From Tepidiphilus succinatimandens (GTDB taxonomy: Bacteria > Pseudomonadota > Gammaproteobacteria > Burkholderiales > Rhodocyclaceae), in assembly GCF_006503695.1 (NCBI RefSeq), contig NZ_SBIK01000003.1, forward strand, positions 33,501 through 97,500: 64,000 bases of DNA. The letters are read 5' to 3'. The notes beneath the pieces were generated by a model. It searched no databases. It had not been told where the DNA came from and worked only from the letters and a program-made list of their open reading frames with translations. The position numbers were made by a program, and so were the translations under genes. This document shows, in pieces, positions 37,488 through 47,392 of this stretch (position 1 is the first letter of the stretch; each line of letters begins with the position of its first letter).

Positions 37488-37532
37488 GGGGCGCCTGCGC
37501 AGCGAACGAGACGAGATGCATTTTCCATGAAG

Positions 37533-37547
37533 TGCGCCCAGGGCGCA
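37533..37547. other. 15-bp inverted repeat between radC and coaBC
   Basis: TGCGCCC-A-GGGCGCA, a perfect 7-bp inverted repeat 20 bp before the coaBC start. With a 1-nt centre it cannot fold well as RNA, so it may be a protein site or chance in GC-rich DNA. Confidence 0.35.
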
Positions 37548-37566
37548 ACGGGGAAGAGGAGAGACG

Positions 37567-38808
37567 ATGGAGCGCAATGAAAGCGGGGCGCCGCCCTTTC
37601 TGTTCGGTCGGCGGATCGTGCTGGGCGTGACGGGGGGTGTGGCGGCCTACAAGGCGGCCGAACTCGTGCGCCGGCTCGTCAAGGCCGGGGCGCAGGTCGA
37701 CGTGGTGCTCACGCCGGGCGGGGCGCACTTCGTCACGCCCACCACCTTCCAAGCGCTCTCGGGGCGGCCGGTGTGGTGCGACCCTTGGGACGAGCGGCGC
37801 GCCAACGCCATGGCGCACATCGATCTCACGCGCGGGGCGGATCTGCTGCTGGTGGCGCCCTGCACGGCCGATGCCATGGCGCGCTTCGCCCAGGGGCAGG
37901 CCGACGATCTGTTGGCGACGCTCGCGCTGGCGCGCGCCTGCCCGATGGCCGTGGCGCCGGCGATGAACCGCCAGATGTGGCTGCATCCGGCCACGCAGCG
38001 CAACCGGGAACGGCTCGTCGCCGACGGCGTGCTCGTCTGGGGGCCCGCCGAGGGCGAACAGGCCTGCGGCGAGACTGGCCCCGGGCGCATGATCGAGCCC
38101 GAGGAGATCCTGGCGCGGCTGGAAGCGTTTTTCGCGCCGAAGTGGTTCTCCGGGCATGCGGTGCTGGTCACGGCCGGGCCGACCTACGAGCCGCTCGACC
38201 CGGTGCGCGTGCTCACCAACCTCAGTTCCGGCAAGATGGGCTATGCGCTGGCGCAGGCGTTCGCGCAGGCCGGCGCCGCGGTGACGCTCGTCTCCGGCCC
38301 CGTGAGCCTGCCCACGCCCTTGGGCGTGACGCGGGTGGACGTGACCACCGCCGAGCAGATGCGCGCGGCGGTGCTGGAGCGCGTCCCGGGGCATCGCATC
38401 TTCGCCTCGGTGGCGGCGGTGGCCGACTATCGGCCGGCGCGCGTCTCGCCGCAAAAGATCAAGAAGGGGGCGGAACGGCTCACGCTGGAGCTGGTGCGCA
38501 ATCCCGACATCCTCGCCGAGGTGGCGGCGCTGCCCGAGCCGCCCTGGTGCATCGGGTTCGCCGCCGAGAGCGAGAATCTGGACGAATACGCCGAGCGCAA
38601 GCGCCGGGAAAAAGGGCTGCAGCTGGTGGTCGGGAACCTCGTGCAGGAGGCGATGGGGCGCGACGAGAACACCGTCGTGCTCTACGACGAGAACGGCCGC
38701 ATTCCCTTGCCGACTGCGGACAAGGTCCAGGTTGCCTGGGGCATCGTGCGGCACGTGGCGCAGCGCCTTGGCTTGATCGACACGGCCGTGGAACGGGGGG
38801 ATCTATGA
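37567..38808 (+). CDS. coaBC: Bifunctional phosphopantothenoylcysteine decarboxylase / phosphopantothenate-cysteine ligase
   Basis: 413 residues. The CoaC half (~18-195) has [14 protein letters not shown], the catalytic His in [17 protein letters not shown], and the Cys in [13 protein letters not shown]. The CoaB half (~200-405) has [27 protein letters not shown] and [13 protein letters not shown]. It makes 4'-phosphopantetheine for coenzyme A. GAGGAGA precedes the ATG at 37567. It overlaps dut by 4 bp. Confidence 0.96.
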   Translation: MERNESGAPPFLFGRRIVLGVTGGVAAYKAAELVRRLVKAGAQVDVVLTPGGAHFVTPTTFQALSGRPVWCDPWDERRANAMAHIDLTRGADLLLVAPCTADAMARFAQGQADDLLATLALARACPMAVAPAMNRQMWLHPATQRNRERLVADGVLVWGPAEGEQACGETGPGRMIEPEEILARLEAFFAPKWFSGHAVLVTAGPTYEPLDPVRVLTNLSSGKMGYALAQAFAQAGAAVTLVSGPVSLPTPLGVTRVDVTTAEQMRAAVLERVPGHRIFASVAAVADYRPARVSPQKIKKGAERLTLELVRNPDILAEVAALPEPPWCIGFAAESENLDEYAERKRREKGLQLVVGNLVQEAMGRDENTVVLYDENGRIPLPTADKVQVAWGIVRHVAQRLGLIDTAVERGDL

Positions 38809-39281
38809 GCGCTCCGACGCAGGGTAATGACGAAGTGACGGTGCAGGTGCGCTTTCTCGACGAGCGCATCGCGGCCCGCCCGCCGCAGTACGCCACGCCG
38901 GGTGCCGCGGGAATGGACCTGCGCGCGGCGATCGCGGCTCCGTTCGAGCTCGAGCCCGGTGCCACGGCGCTCGTGCCCACCGGCATCGCGCTCCATCTGG
39001 CCGATCCGGGCCTTGCGGCCCTCATCCTGCCGCGCTCGGGGTTGGGACACAAGCACGGCATCGTGCTGGGCAACCTCGTCGGGCTCATCGATTCGGACTA
39101 TCAGGGAGAGATCCTCGTGTCGCTGTGGAATCGCGGCGATGAGGCGTTCGTGGTCGAGCCGCTCGCGCGTATCGCCCAGCTGGTGATCGTGCCGGTGATC
39201 CATGCGCGTCTCGTCGCGGTGGAGTCGTTCGACCCGAGCGAGCGGGGCGCGGGCGGATTCGGCAGCACGGGGCACGCTTGA
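38805..39281 (+). CDS. dut: dUTP diphosphatase
   Basis: 158 residues with the five trimeric dUTPase motifs: [36 protein letters not shown] and [10 protein letters not shown]. It converts dUTP to dUMP. The ATG overlaps the coaBC stop, and the TTG start of the Nudix gene overlaps its own stop. coaBC-dut is a widespread proteobacterial pair. Confidence 0.96.
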   Translation: MSAPTQGNDEVTVQVRFLDERIAARPPQYATPGAAGMDLRAAIAAPFELEPGATALVPTGIALHLADPGLAALILPRSGLGHKHGIVLGNLVGLIDSDYQGEILVSLWNRGDEAFVVEPLARIAQLVIVPVIHARLVAVESFDPSERGAGGFGSTGHA

Positions 39282-39721
39282 GCGCCACGCCAGTGCGGTT
39301 CGCCATCCCCACCGCGGTGCAGGTACGGCTCTTCGACGAGCAGGGCCGGGTGCTTTTCCTGCGCCGCGCCGGTACGGGCTTTTTCGACGGGTTCTGGAGC
39401 CTGCCGGGCGGGCACGTGGAAAACGGCGAGAGCCTGCGGCAGGCCGCGGTGCGCGAGCTCGCCGAGGAGCTGGGCATCGAGGTGGCGCAGGAGGCGCTCA
39501 CGCCGGTGGCGGTGGTGCATCGCGCATCCGACACCAACCGCATCGAGTTCCTCTTCGAGGCACGTCGCTGGCAGGGGGAAGCGCGCATCGCCGAGCCGCA
39601 CCGCTGCGACGGATTGTGTTGGGCCGATCCGGCGCGGCCGCCCCAGCCCTTCGCGCCCTACCTCGCGGTGGTGTGGTCGCGGTTGGGGCAGACGTGGTTG
39701 CTCGAGGTAGGATGGGACTGA
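39278..39721 (+). CDS. Nudix hydrolase
   Basis: 147 residues with a complete Nudix box: [24 protein letters not shown] (23-residue motif, G-x5-E-x7-REL-x-EE-x-G). The start is a TTG at 39278 that overlaps the dut stop (TTGA); a GTG at 39293 is an alternative. Substrate unknown; the dut linkage suggests nucleotide-pool cleaning. A separate, unrelated 168-bp stretch before glyQ holds a possible -10 (TAAAAT, 39847-39852) and a small GGCGC hairpin, and no gene. Confidence 0.83.
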   Translation: MSATPVRFAIPTAVQVRLFDEQGRVLFLRRAGTGFFDGFWSLPGGHVENGESLRQAAVRELAEELGIEVAQEALTPVAVVHRASDTNRIEFLFEARRWQGEARIAEPHRCDGLCWADPARPPQPFAPYLAVVWSRLGQTWLLEVGWD

Positions 39722-39889
39722 CGCCCGGTGAGAGGCGGTTTCTGGCGTGCCGCGCATCCCTTTTCCTCTTTTGCCGCAAGCTGCGGCGGGGGCTTTCGAT
39801 GGCGCCGCGGCCTGCAGTGCTGCTGGCGCCGCGCCGCGTTAGCCCGTAAAATGGCGCCTTTGCGCCGCCATCGAGCCTCCGGACGGACC

Positions 39890-40807
39890 ATGAGCGAAGA
39901 AAAACCCACGTTTCAGGACCTCATCCTGCGCCTGCAGCGCTACTGGGCCGAGCTGGGCTGCGTGCTGCTGCAGCCCTACGACCTCGAAGTGGGCGCGGGA
40001 ACCTCGCATACCGCCACTTTCCTGCGGGCCATCGGCCCCGAGCCGTGGAATGCCGCCTACGTGCAGCCCTCGCGTCGGCCCAAGGACGGGCGCTATGGGG
40101 AGAACCCCAACCGGCTGCAGCACTACTACCAGTTCCAGGTGGTGCTGAAACCCTCGCCGCTCGACATCCAGGATCGTTACCTCGCCAGCCTCGTGGCGCT
40201 GGGGATCGACCCGCGCGAGCACGACGTGCGTTTCGTCGAGGACGACTGGGAGAACCCCACGCTCGGCGCCTGGGGTCTGGGCTGGGAGGTGTGGCTCGAC
40301 GGCATGGAAGTGACGCAATTCACCTACTTCCAGCAGGTGGGCGGGCTGGACTGCCGGCCGGTGCTGGGCGAGATCACCTACGGGCTCGAGCGCCTGGCGA
40401 TGTACCTGCAGGGCGTGGAGAACGTCTACGACCTCGTCTGGACGCGCACGGGCGATGGCCGGGTGGTCACTTACGGTGACGTCTTCCACCAGAACGAGGT
40501 GGAGCAGTCGAAGTACAACTTCGAGTATTCCAACGTGCCGCTGCTCTTCGAACTTTTCGGGCATTTCGAGCTTGAAGCCAAGCGCCTGATCGAGGCGGCG
40601 CTGGTGCTGCCCGCCTATGAGATGGTGCTCAAGGCTGCGCACACCTTCAACCTGCTCGATGCGCGCGGGGCGATCTCCGTGACCGAGCGCGCCGCCTACA
40701 TCGGGCGCATCCGGGCGCTCGCCCGCGCGGTGGCGCAGGCTTATCTCGCCAGCCGCGAGGCGCTGGGCTTTCCCATGCTCGCCGCGGCCGCAAAGAAAGG
40801 AGCCTGA
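39890..40807 (+). CDS. glyQ: Glycyl-tRNA synthetase alpha subunit
   Basis: 305 residues matching the alpha subunit of the bacterial alpha2-beta2 enzyme from end to end: [58 protein letters not shown], and [13 protein letters not shown]. This subunit holds the class II catalytic core that activates glycine with ATP. The start is the ATG at 39890. glyS begins 3 bp after the stop. Confidence 0.96.
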   Translation: MSEEKPTFQDLILRLQRYWAELGCVLLQPYDLEVGAGTSHTATFLRAIGPEPWNAAYVQPSRRPKDGRYGENPNRLQHYYQFQVVLKPSPLDIQDRYLASLVALGIDPREHDVRFVEDDWENPTLGAWGLGWEVWLDGMEVTQFTYFQQVGGLDCRPVLGEITYGLERLAMYLQGVENVYDLVWTRTGDGRVVTYGDVFHQNEVEQSKYNFEYSNVPLLFELFGHFELEAKRLIEAALVLPAYEMVLKAAHTFNLLDARGAISVTERAAYIGRIRALARAVAQAYLASREALGFPMLAAAAKKGA

Positions 40808-40810
40808 GTC

Positions 40811-42925
40811 ATGAGTGAACGGGAAACCCTGCTGGTCGAACTCGTCACCGAGGAACTGCCGCCCAAGGCGCTGCCGCGGCTGGGCGAAGCCTTCGGGCGC
40901 GGTGTGCTCGAGCGCCTGCAGGCGCGGCGCCTGGTCGATGCCGACGCGCCCTGGCGCTGGTTCGCCAGCCCCCGGCGGCTGGCGGTGCAGGTGGGCGGCG
41001 TGCGCGAGCGTGCGCCCGATCAGGCCAAAGAAGAACGCCTCATGCCCGTGGCGGTGGCGTTCGATGCCGCCGGCAAGCCCACGGCGGCGCTGGAAAAGCG
41101 CCTCGCCGCCAAGGGGCTCACGCTGCAGAACGCCAAGCTCGAGCGCCGCATCGAGGGCAAGCAGGAAATGCTCTACCTGCACACGGTGGAAGCAGGGGCG
41201 CGGCTCGACGAGGCGCTCGCCGTGCTCGTGGCCGAGGCGATCCGCGCCTTGCCCATCCCCAAGCTCATGCGCTGGGGCTCGGGCGAGGCGCAGTTCGTGC
41301 GCCCGGTGCATCGCCTGGTGCTGCTGCACGGCGCACGGGTGGTGCCGGGGCGAGTGCTCGACCTGGACTCGGGCCGCGAGACCCTGGGGCATCGCTTCAT
41401 GAGCCGCGGTGCGATCGAGCTCGCCCATGCCGAGGCCTATGAGCCGACGCTGCGCGCCGAGGGCAAGGTCATCGCCGACTTCGCCGAGCGGCGCGCCGAG
41501 ATCGAACGCCAGCTGCAGGAAAAGGCCGCCGCCGAAGGGGACGTTCTGGGCGAGCATGCGGCGCTGCTCGACGAAGTAACCGCCCTCGTCGAGCATCCCA
41601 CCGTCTATGTCGGGCGCTTCGAGGAGGAATTCCTCGCCGTGCCGCCCGAGTGCCTCATCCTGACGATGCAGGCGAACCAGAAGTATTTTCCCTTGTTCGA
41701 TGCGCAGGGGCGGCTGACGAACCGCTTCCTCATCGTTTCGAACATGCACCTGCCCGAGCCCAAGAGCCGCAACATCGTCGAGGGCAACCAGCGGGTGGTG
41801 CGCCCGCGCCTGGCCGATGCGCGCTTCTTCTACGAGCAGGACCGCAAGGAACGGCTGGAATCGCGCCTGCCGCGGCTGGACGCCATCGTCTATCACAACC
41901 GCATCGGCACCCTGGGCGAGCGCGTGGCGCGGCTGGAATCGCTCTCAGGCTGGCTCGCCGAGCGGCTGGCCGCCGACGTGGCGCTCGCGCGGCGTGCGGC
42001 AAGGTTGGCGAAGTGCGACCTCGTCACCCAGATGGTGGGTGAGTTCCCCGAGCTGCAGGGTGTGATGGGGCGCTACTATGCGCTCGCCGACGGGGAGCCG
42101 GAAGCGGTGGCCGAGGCGATCGAGGATCACTACAAGCCGCGCTTTGCCGGCGACACGCTGCCGCGCCGGCTCACGGGGAAAATCGTGGCGCTCGCCGAGC
42201 GGCTCGACGCGCTCGCCGGGCTCTTTGCCATCGGCGAGATCCCCACCGGCGAGAAAGATCCCTATGGTCTGCGCCGCGCCGCGCTGGGGGTGCTGCGCAT
42301 CGCCGTCGAGACGCCGCTGCCACTCGAGCTCGACGCGGCGATCGAGCGCGCGCTCGCCGAGCAGCCCCCTGCGGTGCGCGCCCAGGCTCCGGCCGATACC
42401 GTCGAGAAACTGCGCCGCTTCTTCGACGAGCGTCTGCGCCATTGGCTGCGCGAGGCGGGGCATGCGCTCGATGCGATCGATGCAGTGCTCGCGCTGCGCC
42501 CGGGCCGCATCGACACGGTGCCGGCGCGGCTCGAGGCGGTGGCCTCTTTCCTCGAGGCGCCGGAAGCGCCCACGCTCGCCGCGGCGAACAAACGCATCGC
42601 CAACCTGCTCAGGAAAGCGGGCGAAGAGGGCGCGGCGCACGTCGACGTGGCCCTCTTTGCCGAACCCGAGGAGAAGGCGCTCTTCGAGAAGATGCACGCC
42701 GTGGCCCCTTACGTCGCCTCGCATCTGGAAAACGAGGCCTACGCCCAGGCGCTCGGCACGCTGGTGGCGCTCGCCGCGCCGGTGGATGCCTTCTTCGATC
42801 GCGTGATGGTGCTGTGCGACGAGCCGCTCTTGCGCGCCAACCGTCTGGCGCTGCTGCGCGAGCTGTGGCGGCTCATGAACCAGGTGGCCGACCTGTCGGT
42901 ACTCGCGCGCGAGGCCGGCGCCTGA
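40811..42925 (+). CDS. glyS: Glycyl-tRNA synthetase beta subunit
   Basis: 704 residues. N-terminus [18 protein letters not shown] and the central [20 protein letters not shown] are diagnostic of GlyS. The C-terminal ~150 residues contain the DALR-type anticodon-binding domain ending [19 protein letters not shown]. The beta subunit binds tRNA-Gly and is required for aminoacylation. gmhB follows after 11 bp. Confidence 0.96.
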   Translation: MSERETLLVELVTEELPPKALPRLGEAFGRGVLERLQARRLVDADAPWRWFASPRRLAVQVGGVRERAPDQAKEERLMPVAVAFDAAGKPTAALEKRLAAKGLTLQNAKLERRIEGKQEMLYLHTVEAGARLDEALAVLVAEAIRALPIPKLMRWGSGEAQFVRPVHRLVLLHGARVVPGRVLDLDSGRETLGHRFMSRGAIELAHAEAYEPTLRAEGKVIADFAERRAEIERQLQEKAAAEGDVLGEHAALLDEVTALVEHPTVYVGRFEEEFLAVPPECLILTMQANQKYFPLFDAQGRLTNRFLIVSNMHLPEPKSRNIVEGNQRVVRPRLADARFFYEQDRKERLESRLPRLDAIVYHNRIGTLGERVARLESLSGWLAERLAADVALARRAARLAKCDLVTQMVGEFPELQGVMGRYYALADGEPEAVAEAIEDHYKPRFAGDTLPRRLTGKIVALAERLDALAGLFAIGEIPTGEKDPYGLRRAALGVLRIAVETPLPLELDAAIERALAEQPPAVRAQAPADTVEKLRRFFDERLRHWLREAGHALDAIDAVLALRPGRIDTVPARLEAVASFLEAPEAPTLAAANKRIANLLRKAGEEGAAHVDVALFAEPEEKALFEKMHAVAPYVASHLENEAYAQALGTLVALAAPVDAFFDRVMVLCDEPLLRANRLALLRELWRLMNQVADLSVLAREAGA

Positions 42926-42936
42926 GGGGGGCAGCG

Positions 42937-43476
42937 ATGAAACTCATCGTGCTGGATCGCGACGGGGTGATCAACGAGCATTCCGAGCAGTTCGTCAAGA
43001 GTCCGGAGGAATGGATCCCCATTCCCGGTTCGCTCGAGGCGATCGCCCAGCTCACCCAGTGGGGCTGGCGCGTGGTGATCGCCACCAACCAGTCGGCGAT
43101 CGGTCGCGGCCTCATCGGCATGGATACCCTCAACGCGATCCACGAGACCATGCTGCGGCGCCTGGCCGAAGTGGGCGGGCGCATCCACGCCATCTTCTTC
43201 TGCCCGCACGCCGAAGTGGAGAACTGCGCCTGCCGCAAACCCAAGCCGGGGATGCTGCTCGAGATCGGGCAGCGCTTCGGCGTGGATCTGTCGCAGGTGC
43301 CGGCGGTGGGCGACGGCATCCGCGACATCCAGGCGGCGGTTGCCGCCGGCTGCCGCCCGTGGCTGGTGCTCACCGGCAAAGGGCGGCAGACGTTGGCAAG
43401 CGGTCTGCTGCCGGAGAACGTGACCATCGCCGAAGATCTGGCCGAAGTCGCCCGCCGGCTCACGGAGTCGCCATGA
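42937..43476 (+). CDS. gmhB: D-glycero-beta-D-manno-heptose-1,7-bisphosphate 7-phosphatase
   Basis: 179 residues of the HAD family: LDRDGVINEHS (nucleophile Asp), ATNQSAIGRG, the zinc loop CPHAEVENCACRKPKPGM, and GDGIRDIQAA. It removes the 7-phosphate in ADP-heptose synthesis for lipopolysaccharide. The gene lies in the common betaproteobacterial order glyQ-glyS-gmhB-plsC, with a 4-bp overlap into plsC. Confidence 0.93.
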   Translation: MKLIVLDRDGVINEHSEQFVKSPEEWIPIPGSLEAIAQLTQWGWRVVIATNQSAIGRGLIGMDTLNAIHETMLRRLAEVGGRIHAIFFCPHAEVENCACRKPKPGMLLEIGQRFGVDLSQVPAVGDGIRDIQAAVAAGCRPWLVLTGKGRQTLASGLLPENVTIAEDLAEVARRLTESP

Positions 43477-44246
43477 GCCCCCGCCGCGCCCCGCTCTCGG
43501 CCTGGATCCGCTCGATCCTCTTCGTCGTGCTCATGACGCTCGTGACGGTGCCCTATTCGCTGGTGACGGTCGCCGTGCGTCCCTTGCCGCCGCTGCCGCG
43601 CCATCGCATCGTCAGTTTCTGGGCGAAGATCACCGCCTTCCTCATCTGGCACGTGCTCGGCATCCGCTGGCGGGTGGAGGGGAGGGAGAATATCCCGGCG
43701 CGGCCCTGCGTCTTTCTCGCCAAGCACCAGTCGGCCTGGGAGACGCTGGTGCTGGAGGCGATCCTGCCGCGGCTCGTCTTCGTGCTGAAAAAGGAGCTGC
43801 TGCGCATCCCCTTCATCGGCTGGGGACTGGCGAGCTGCTCGATGATCGCCATCGACCGCAACGACCGGCGCGGCGCGCTGCAGCAGGTGATCGAGCAGGG
43901 CAAGGAGCGGCTCGCGCAGGGCTTCTCGGTGCTCATCTTCCCCGAAGGCACCCGGGTGGCGCCGGGGCACACGAGGCGCTATCTCGCTGGCGGCGCGGCG
44001 CTTGCCGTGTCGGCGGGCGTGCCGGTGGTGCCGATCGCGCACAACGCCGGTGAATTCTGGCCCAAGGGGGCCTTCGTCAAGATCCCGGGTGAAGTGCTGG
44101 TGTCGATCGGACCGCCGATCGATCCCCAGGGAAAGAGCGTCGACGAGGTCAATCGCCTGGCGGCACAGTGGATCGAGGCCGAGATGCGGCGCCGCTTCCC
44201 TTGGCATTATGGCGACGGCGACGTGACGGCGGGGGTGCGAGCGTGA
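43473..44246 (+). CDS. 1-acyl-sn-glycerol-3-phosphate acyltransferase (PlsC-like)
   Basis: 257 residues: a membrane helix at ~12-35, then a PlsC domain with LAKHQSAWETLV (the acyltransferase His, with Glu instead of Asp in the HX4D position), IDRNDRRGAL and FPEGTRVAPG. It makes phosphatidic acid at the inner membrane. The HX4E form is common in betaproteobacterial homologues. The ATG at 43473 overlaps the gmhB stop, and the gene overlaps the tetR start by 4 bp. Confidence 0.9.
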   Translation: MSPRRAPLSAWIRSILFVVLMTLVTVPYSLVTVAVRPLPPLPRHRIVSFWAKITAFLIWHVLGIRWRVEGRENIPARPCVFLAKHQSAWETLVLEAILPRLVFVLKKELLRIPFIGWGLASCSMIAIDRNDRRGALQQVIEQGKERLAQGFSVLIFPEGTRVAPGHTRRYLAGGAALAVSAGVPVVPIAHNAGEFWPKGAFVKIPGEVLVSIGPPIDPQGKSVDEVNRLAAQWIEAEMRRRFPWHYGDGDVTAGVRA

Positions 44247-44941
44247 GCGAGAAAAAGGAAAGGAAACCCCCGCGTCCGGTCTGCGGTGCCGAGACGCGGG
44301 AGAAAATCCTCGATGCGGCCGAGGCGCTCTTTGCCGAGCACGGCTTCGAAGGCGCTTCCATGCGCATGATCACTGCCCGCGCCGGGGTCAACCTCGCGGC
44401 GGTCAATTATCACTTCGGATCCAAAGAGAACCTGCTGCGCGAGATCTTCCGCCGGCGTCTGGCCGAGATCACGGAGGAGCGACGACGCCGCCTGGCGCAG
44501 CTTCAGCGCGACGCCGAGGCGCTGGGAAAGGCGGTGCGACCCAGTCGCATCGTCGAAGCCTTCTTCGCCCCATTGCTGGAACTGGCCCGCACGGAAGGAG
44601 GGCGGCGCTTTCTCCAGCTCCTGGGCCGGACGATGACCGATCCGAGCGCCTTCGTGCGGCACGTGCTCGCCAAGGAGTACGGCGACGTCACCGACGAATA
44701 CCTCGAGGCGCTCTACCGCTCCCTGCCGGGCGTGCCGCACGCGGAGATCTTCTGGCGTTTCCACTTCATGCTGGGCGCCGTCTCCTACGCCATCGCCGGC
44801 GCCGGGGGGCTGCAGCAGCTTGCCGGAGAATCCTTCGACGATCACGATCCGGCCAAGCTCGAAGCGCGGCTCATGAGTTTCCTTTTGGGGGGATTGCGCG
44901 CACCGTTGCCGGATTTTGCGGCACAAGCGCACGCCGGCTGA
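44243..44941 (+). CDS. TetR-family regulator (lipid/membrane-linked context)
   Basis: 232 residues. The N-terminal helix-turn-helix is clear (ILDAAEALFAEHGFEGASMR, NLAAVNYHFGSKENLL). The ligand domain contains FLQLLGRTMTDPSAF and FWRFHFMLGAVSYAIAG, resembling the group of regulators near fatty-acid and membrane genes. The start is a GTG at 44243 that overlaps the plsC stop (GTGA). An enoyl-CoA hydratase-like gene follows after 52 bp. Target and ligand are unknown. Confidence 0.85.
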   Translation: MSEKKERKPPRPVCGAETREKILDAAEALFAEHGFEGASMRMITARAGVNLAAVNYHFGSKENLLREIFRRRLAEITEERRRRLAQLQRDAEALGKAVRPSRIVEAFFAPLLELARTEGGRRFLQLLGRTMTDPSAFVRHVLAKEYGDVTDEYLEALYRSLPGVPHAEIFWRFHFMLGAVSYAIAGAGGLQQLAGESFDDHDPAKLEARLMSFLLGGLRAPLPDFAAQAHAG

Positions 44942-44993
44942 GCTTGGCGTATCATGAACGGGCCGTGATCCATTCCCCGGAGGAGACCCGAAC

Positions 44994-45791
44994 ATGGACC
45001 AATCCCAGACGACCGCCGCCGAGCCCCTGGTGCACACCAAGCTCGAAGACGGCGTGCTCACCCTCACCCTGAACCGGCCGCAGCAGTACAACGCGCTCTC
45101 CTGGGCGATGCTGGAAGCCTTGCGCGAGGCGCTGAGCTCGGCGCAGGATCCGGCCGTGCGCGTGGTCGTGCTCGCCGGCGCCGGCAAAGCCTTCTGCGCC
45201 GGGCACGACCTCAAGGAGATGCGGGCCAACTGCACGCTGGATTTCCAGCGCCGGCTCTTCGCATTGTGCTCCGAGGTGATGCTCTCCCTCATCAGATTAC
45301 CGGTGCCGGTGATCGCGCGCGTGCATGGCATTGCCACGGCCGCCGGTTGCCAGCTCGTGGGCATGTGCGACCTTGCCGTGGCGAGTAGTCAGGCGCGCTT
45401 CGCCGTCTCCGGCATCAACGTCGGGCTGTTCTGTTCGACTCCCTCCGTGGCCCTGTCCCGCAACATGGGGCGCAAGGAAGCGTTCGAAATGTTGGTCACG
45501 GGGGAATTCATCGATGCCGAAGAAGCCTATCGTCGCGGCCTCGTCAATCGCGTCGTCGATCCGGAGGCGCTCGACGAGGAAGTGGAACGGCTCGCCGCCG
45601 CGATCAAGGCGAAATCTCCGGTGGCGGTACGCATGGGCAAGGAGCTTTTCTACCGTCAGCTGGAGATGGGGATCGAGGCGGCCTACCAGCTCGCCGGCGA
45701 GGTGATGGCCTGCAACATGATGGCCGAGGACGCCGCCGAAGGGATAGACGCCTTCATCGAGAAACGTCCGCCGCAGTGGCGCGGATGCTGA
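44994..45791 (+). CDS. Enoyl-CoA hydratase/isomerase family protein lacking both catalytic glutamates
   Basis: 265 residues with the crotonase fold: GVLTLTLNRPQQYNALS, AGAGKAFCAGHDLKEM (oxyanion-hole region), then GCQLVGMCDLAVASSQARF and SGINVGLFCSTP. The residues equal to Glu144 and Glu164 of rat enoyl-CoA hydratase are Gln (in GCQL) and Gly (in SGI), so ordinary hydratase chemistry is unlikely. This resembles the ECHDC3-like branch. GGAGGAG precedes the ATG at 44994. It overlaps the TatD-family gene by 7 bp. Confidence 0.86.
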   Translation: MDQSQTTAAEPLVHTKLEDGVLTLTLNRPQQYNALSWAMLEALREALSSAQDPAVRVVVLAGAGKAFCAGHDLKEMRANCTLDFQRRLFALCSEVMLSLIRLPVPVIARVHGIATAAGCQLVGMCDLAVASSQARFAVSGINVGLFCSTPSVALSRNMGRKEAFEMLVTGEFIDAEEAYRRGLVNRVVDPEALDEEVERLAAAIKAKSPVAVRMGKELFYRQLEMGIEAAYQLAGEVMACNMMAEDAAEGIDAFIEKRPPQWRGC

Positions 45792-46594
45792 TCGACACCC
45801 ACCTGCACTGGGACGCCGAAGAATACGACGCCGATCGCGAGGATCTGCTCGCGGCAGCGCGCGCGGCCGGTATCGGCCTTTTCGTCGTGCCCGGCGTGGT
45901 GCCCGGGCTTTTCGCCCGGCAGGCGGAAAAATGCCGGGACGTGCCCGAAGCGCGGCTCGCCTGGGGCGTGCACCCGCTCTACGTACACGAGGTGCAGCGC
46001 CACGCCGAGGCGCTTGCCGGAGCCAAGCCGGATGGGCCGGGCGCCTGCGCCGCGGCGATGGCGCAGCTGGAATCCTGGATCGCGGCGCACCCGACGGTGG
46101 CGATCGGCGAGATCGGGCTCGACCGCTTCGTCGCTTCCCCTTCGCTCGAAGCGCAGCGGCCCTGGTTCGAGGCCCAGCTGCGGCTGGCACAGCAACTCGG
46201 TCTGCCGGTGATCCTGCACGTGCGCCGAGCCGTCGAGGACGTGCTCCAGAGCCTGGCGAAGCACCGCGTGGCTGGCGGCATCCTGCACGCTTTCAATGGC
46301 TCCTTCGCCCAGGCGGAACGGGCGCTGCGCCTGGGATTTGCTTTGGGATTCGGCGGCACGATGAGCTACGAAGGGTCGCGCCACGTCCGCCGGCTCGCCG
46401 CCGAGCTTCCCTGGGAGGCGATCGTGCTCGAGACCGACGGGCCGGACATCCCGCCCGTCTGGGCGCAGGACCGGCGCACCGTGCCGGCGGATCTGGCGCG
46501 CTACGCCGAGATCCTCGCGGAGCTGCGCGGCTGCACGGTTGCTGAAGTGATCGAGCGCACGGGCGAGAACGCGCGCCGCGTGCTTCGGCTGTGA
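45785..46594 (+). CDS. TatD-family metal-dependent deoxyribonuclease
   Basis: 269 residues (ATG at 45785; a GTG at 45776 is also possible). Metal site: IDTHLHWD at the start, AIGEIGLDRF (Glu), VILHVRRA (His), ILHAFNGS (His) and LETDGPD (Asp). The family cleaves DNA 3' to 5' and has roles in repair and DNA turnover. It overlaps the crotonase-like gene by 7 bp. Confidence 0.9.
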   Translation: MLIDTHLHWDAEEYDADREDLLAAARAAGIGLFVVPGVVPGLFARQAEKCRDVPEARLAWGVHPLYVHEVQRHAEALAGAKPDGPGACAAAMAQLESWIAAHPTVAIGEIGLDRFVASPSLEAQRPWFEAQLRLAQQLGLPVILHVRRAVEDVLQSLAKHRVAGGILHAFNGSFAQAERALRLGFALGFGGTMSYEGSRHVRRLAAELPWEAIVLETDGPDIPPVWAQDRRTVPADLARYAEILAELRGCTVAEVIERTGENARRVLRL

Positions 46595-46614
46595 CATGCT
46601 CCGGTCGTCTTGTT

Positions 46615-46633
46615 CCGTCGTCGCTCGCGACGG
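46615..46633. terminator. Possible hairpin between convergent tatD-like and tetR genes
   Basis: CCGTCG and CGACGG form a 6-bp stem with a 7-nt loop in the 55-bp gap between the two convergent genes. There is no T-run on either strand. Confidence 0.35.
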
Positions 46634-46649
46634 TTGGACGCGGCGCCCT

Positions 46650-47285
46650 TCATTCGGCGTGCAGGCGCTCGCTGCTGCCCTCGTCGTCGCCCGCAGCGGG
46701 TCCGGTGATCCAGCCGGCGATGCGCGTCTTCAGACGCTCGATTTCCTGCGGCATGCGCTCGACGTGCATGAGCGAGAAGCCGAAGACGTAGGCGTAGAGG
46801 AGCGTGGCCCGCGCCGTGGCCTCTTCTTCCGAAAGCCCCAGCGCGAGGAAGAGGTCGCGGGCGCAGGCGAGCCGGATCGCATCGACTTCCGCCACCACTT
46901 CGGCCACTTCCGGGTCGCGTTGCGCCCATTCGCGGATGGCGAGTTCGATGAGGATGCCCTTGCGGTTGCGGCTCGCGCTATAGACGTCGATCACGTGGCG
47001 CAACTGCTCGGCCTCGTGCCCTGGTCGGGCACGGGTCTGTTTGTGGATGTCGCGGATGCGCCCCTCGCGCCAGTGCTCGAGCAGCGCCCGCTGCAGCGCC
47101 CGGCGGTCGCGGAAATGCCAGTAGAAGCTGCCCTTGGTGACGCGCAGCTTGCGCGCCAGCGTCTCGATGCGCAGGCCGGCGATTCCTTCCGTGGCGATGA
47201 GATCGATCGCCGCCTCGATCCAGGCGGCGCGATCGAGCGAGGCACGCTCGACGGGGGAGCGGTTTGGGTCGTTCACGGTTGCCAT
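46650..47285 (-). CDS. TetR-family regulator divergent from etfBA
   Basis: 211 residues. The helix-turn-helix is LIATEGIAGLRIETLARKL / VTKGSFYWHFRDRRAL. The ligand domain includes ELAIREWAQRDPEVAEVVAEVD and ends with a helical dimer region. The ATG at 47285 (MATVNDPN) is chosen over an upstream in-frame start at 47324. An 18-bp palindrome lies between it and etfB, so it probably represses both its own gene and the ETF/acyl-CoA dehydrogenase genes and responds to an acyl-CoA. This is inference from layout. Confidence 0.88.
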   Translation of the reverse strand: MATVNDPNRSPVERASLDRAAWIEAAIDLIATEGIAGLRIETLARKLRVTKGSFYWHFRDRRALQRALLEHWREGRIRDIHKQTRARPGHEAEQLRHVIDVYSASRNRKGILIELAIREWAQRDPEVAEVVAEVDAIRLACARDLFLALGLSEEEATARATLLYAYVFGFSLMHVERMPQEIERLKTRIAGWITGPAAGDDEGSSERLHAE

Positions 47286-47286
47286 C

Positions 47287-47319
47287 TTGACGAAATCCTT
47301 TCCATACGATACCGTATGG
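47287..47319 (+). promoter_or_regulatory. etfBA promoter with TetR-type palindromic operator
   Basis: The operator CCATACG-ATAC-CGTATGG (47302-47319) is a perfect 7-4-7 inverted repeat. A rightward promoter TTGACG (47287-47292), 17 bp, TACCGT (47310-47315) overlaps it, so binding would block the -10. The site lies 17 bp from the tetR start, giving autoregulation as well. Confidence 0.7.
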
Positions 47320-47392
47320 AGCACGATCCCGCAAGGGGTGGCCCGGCCCGGCCGGGCGAGGTCGAGATGGCATACTCAACTCGGGGAGAAAA

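Noticed and set aside
39722..39889. Glycine riboswitch or T-box before glyQ
   Set aside because: No T-box sequence or tandem aptamer pattern is visible; only small GC hairpins.
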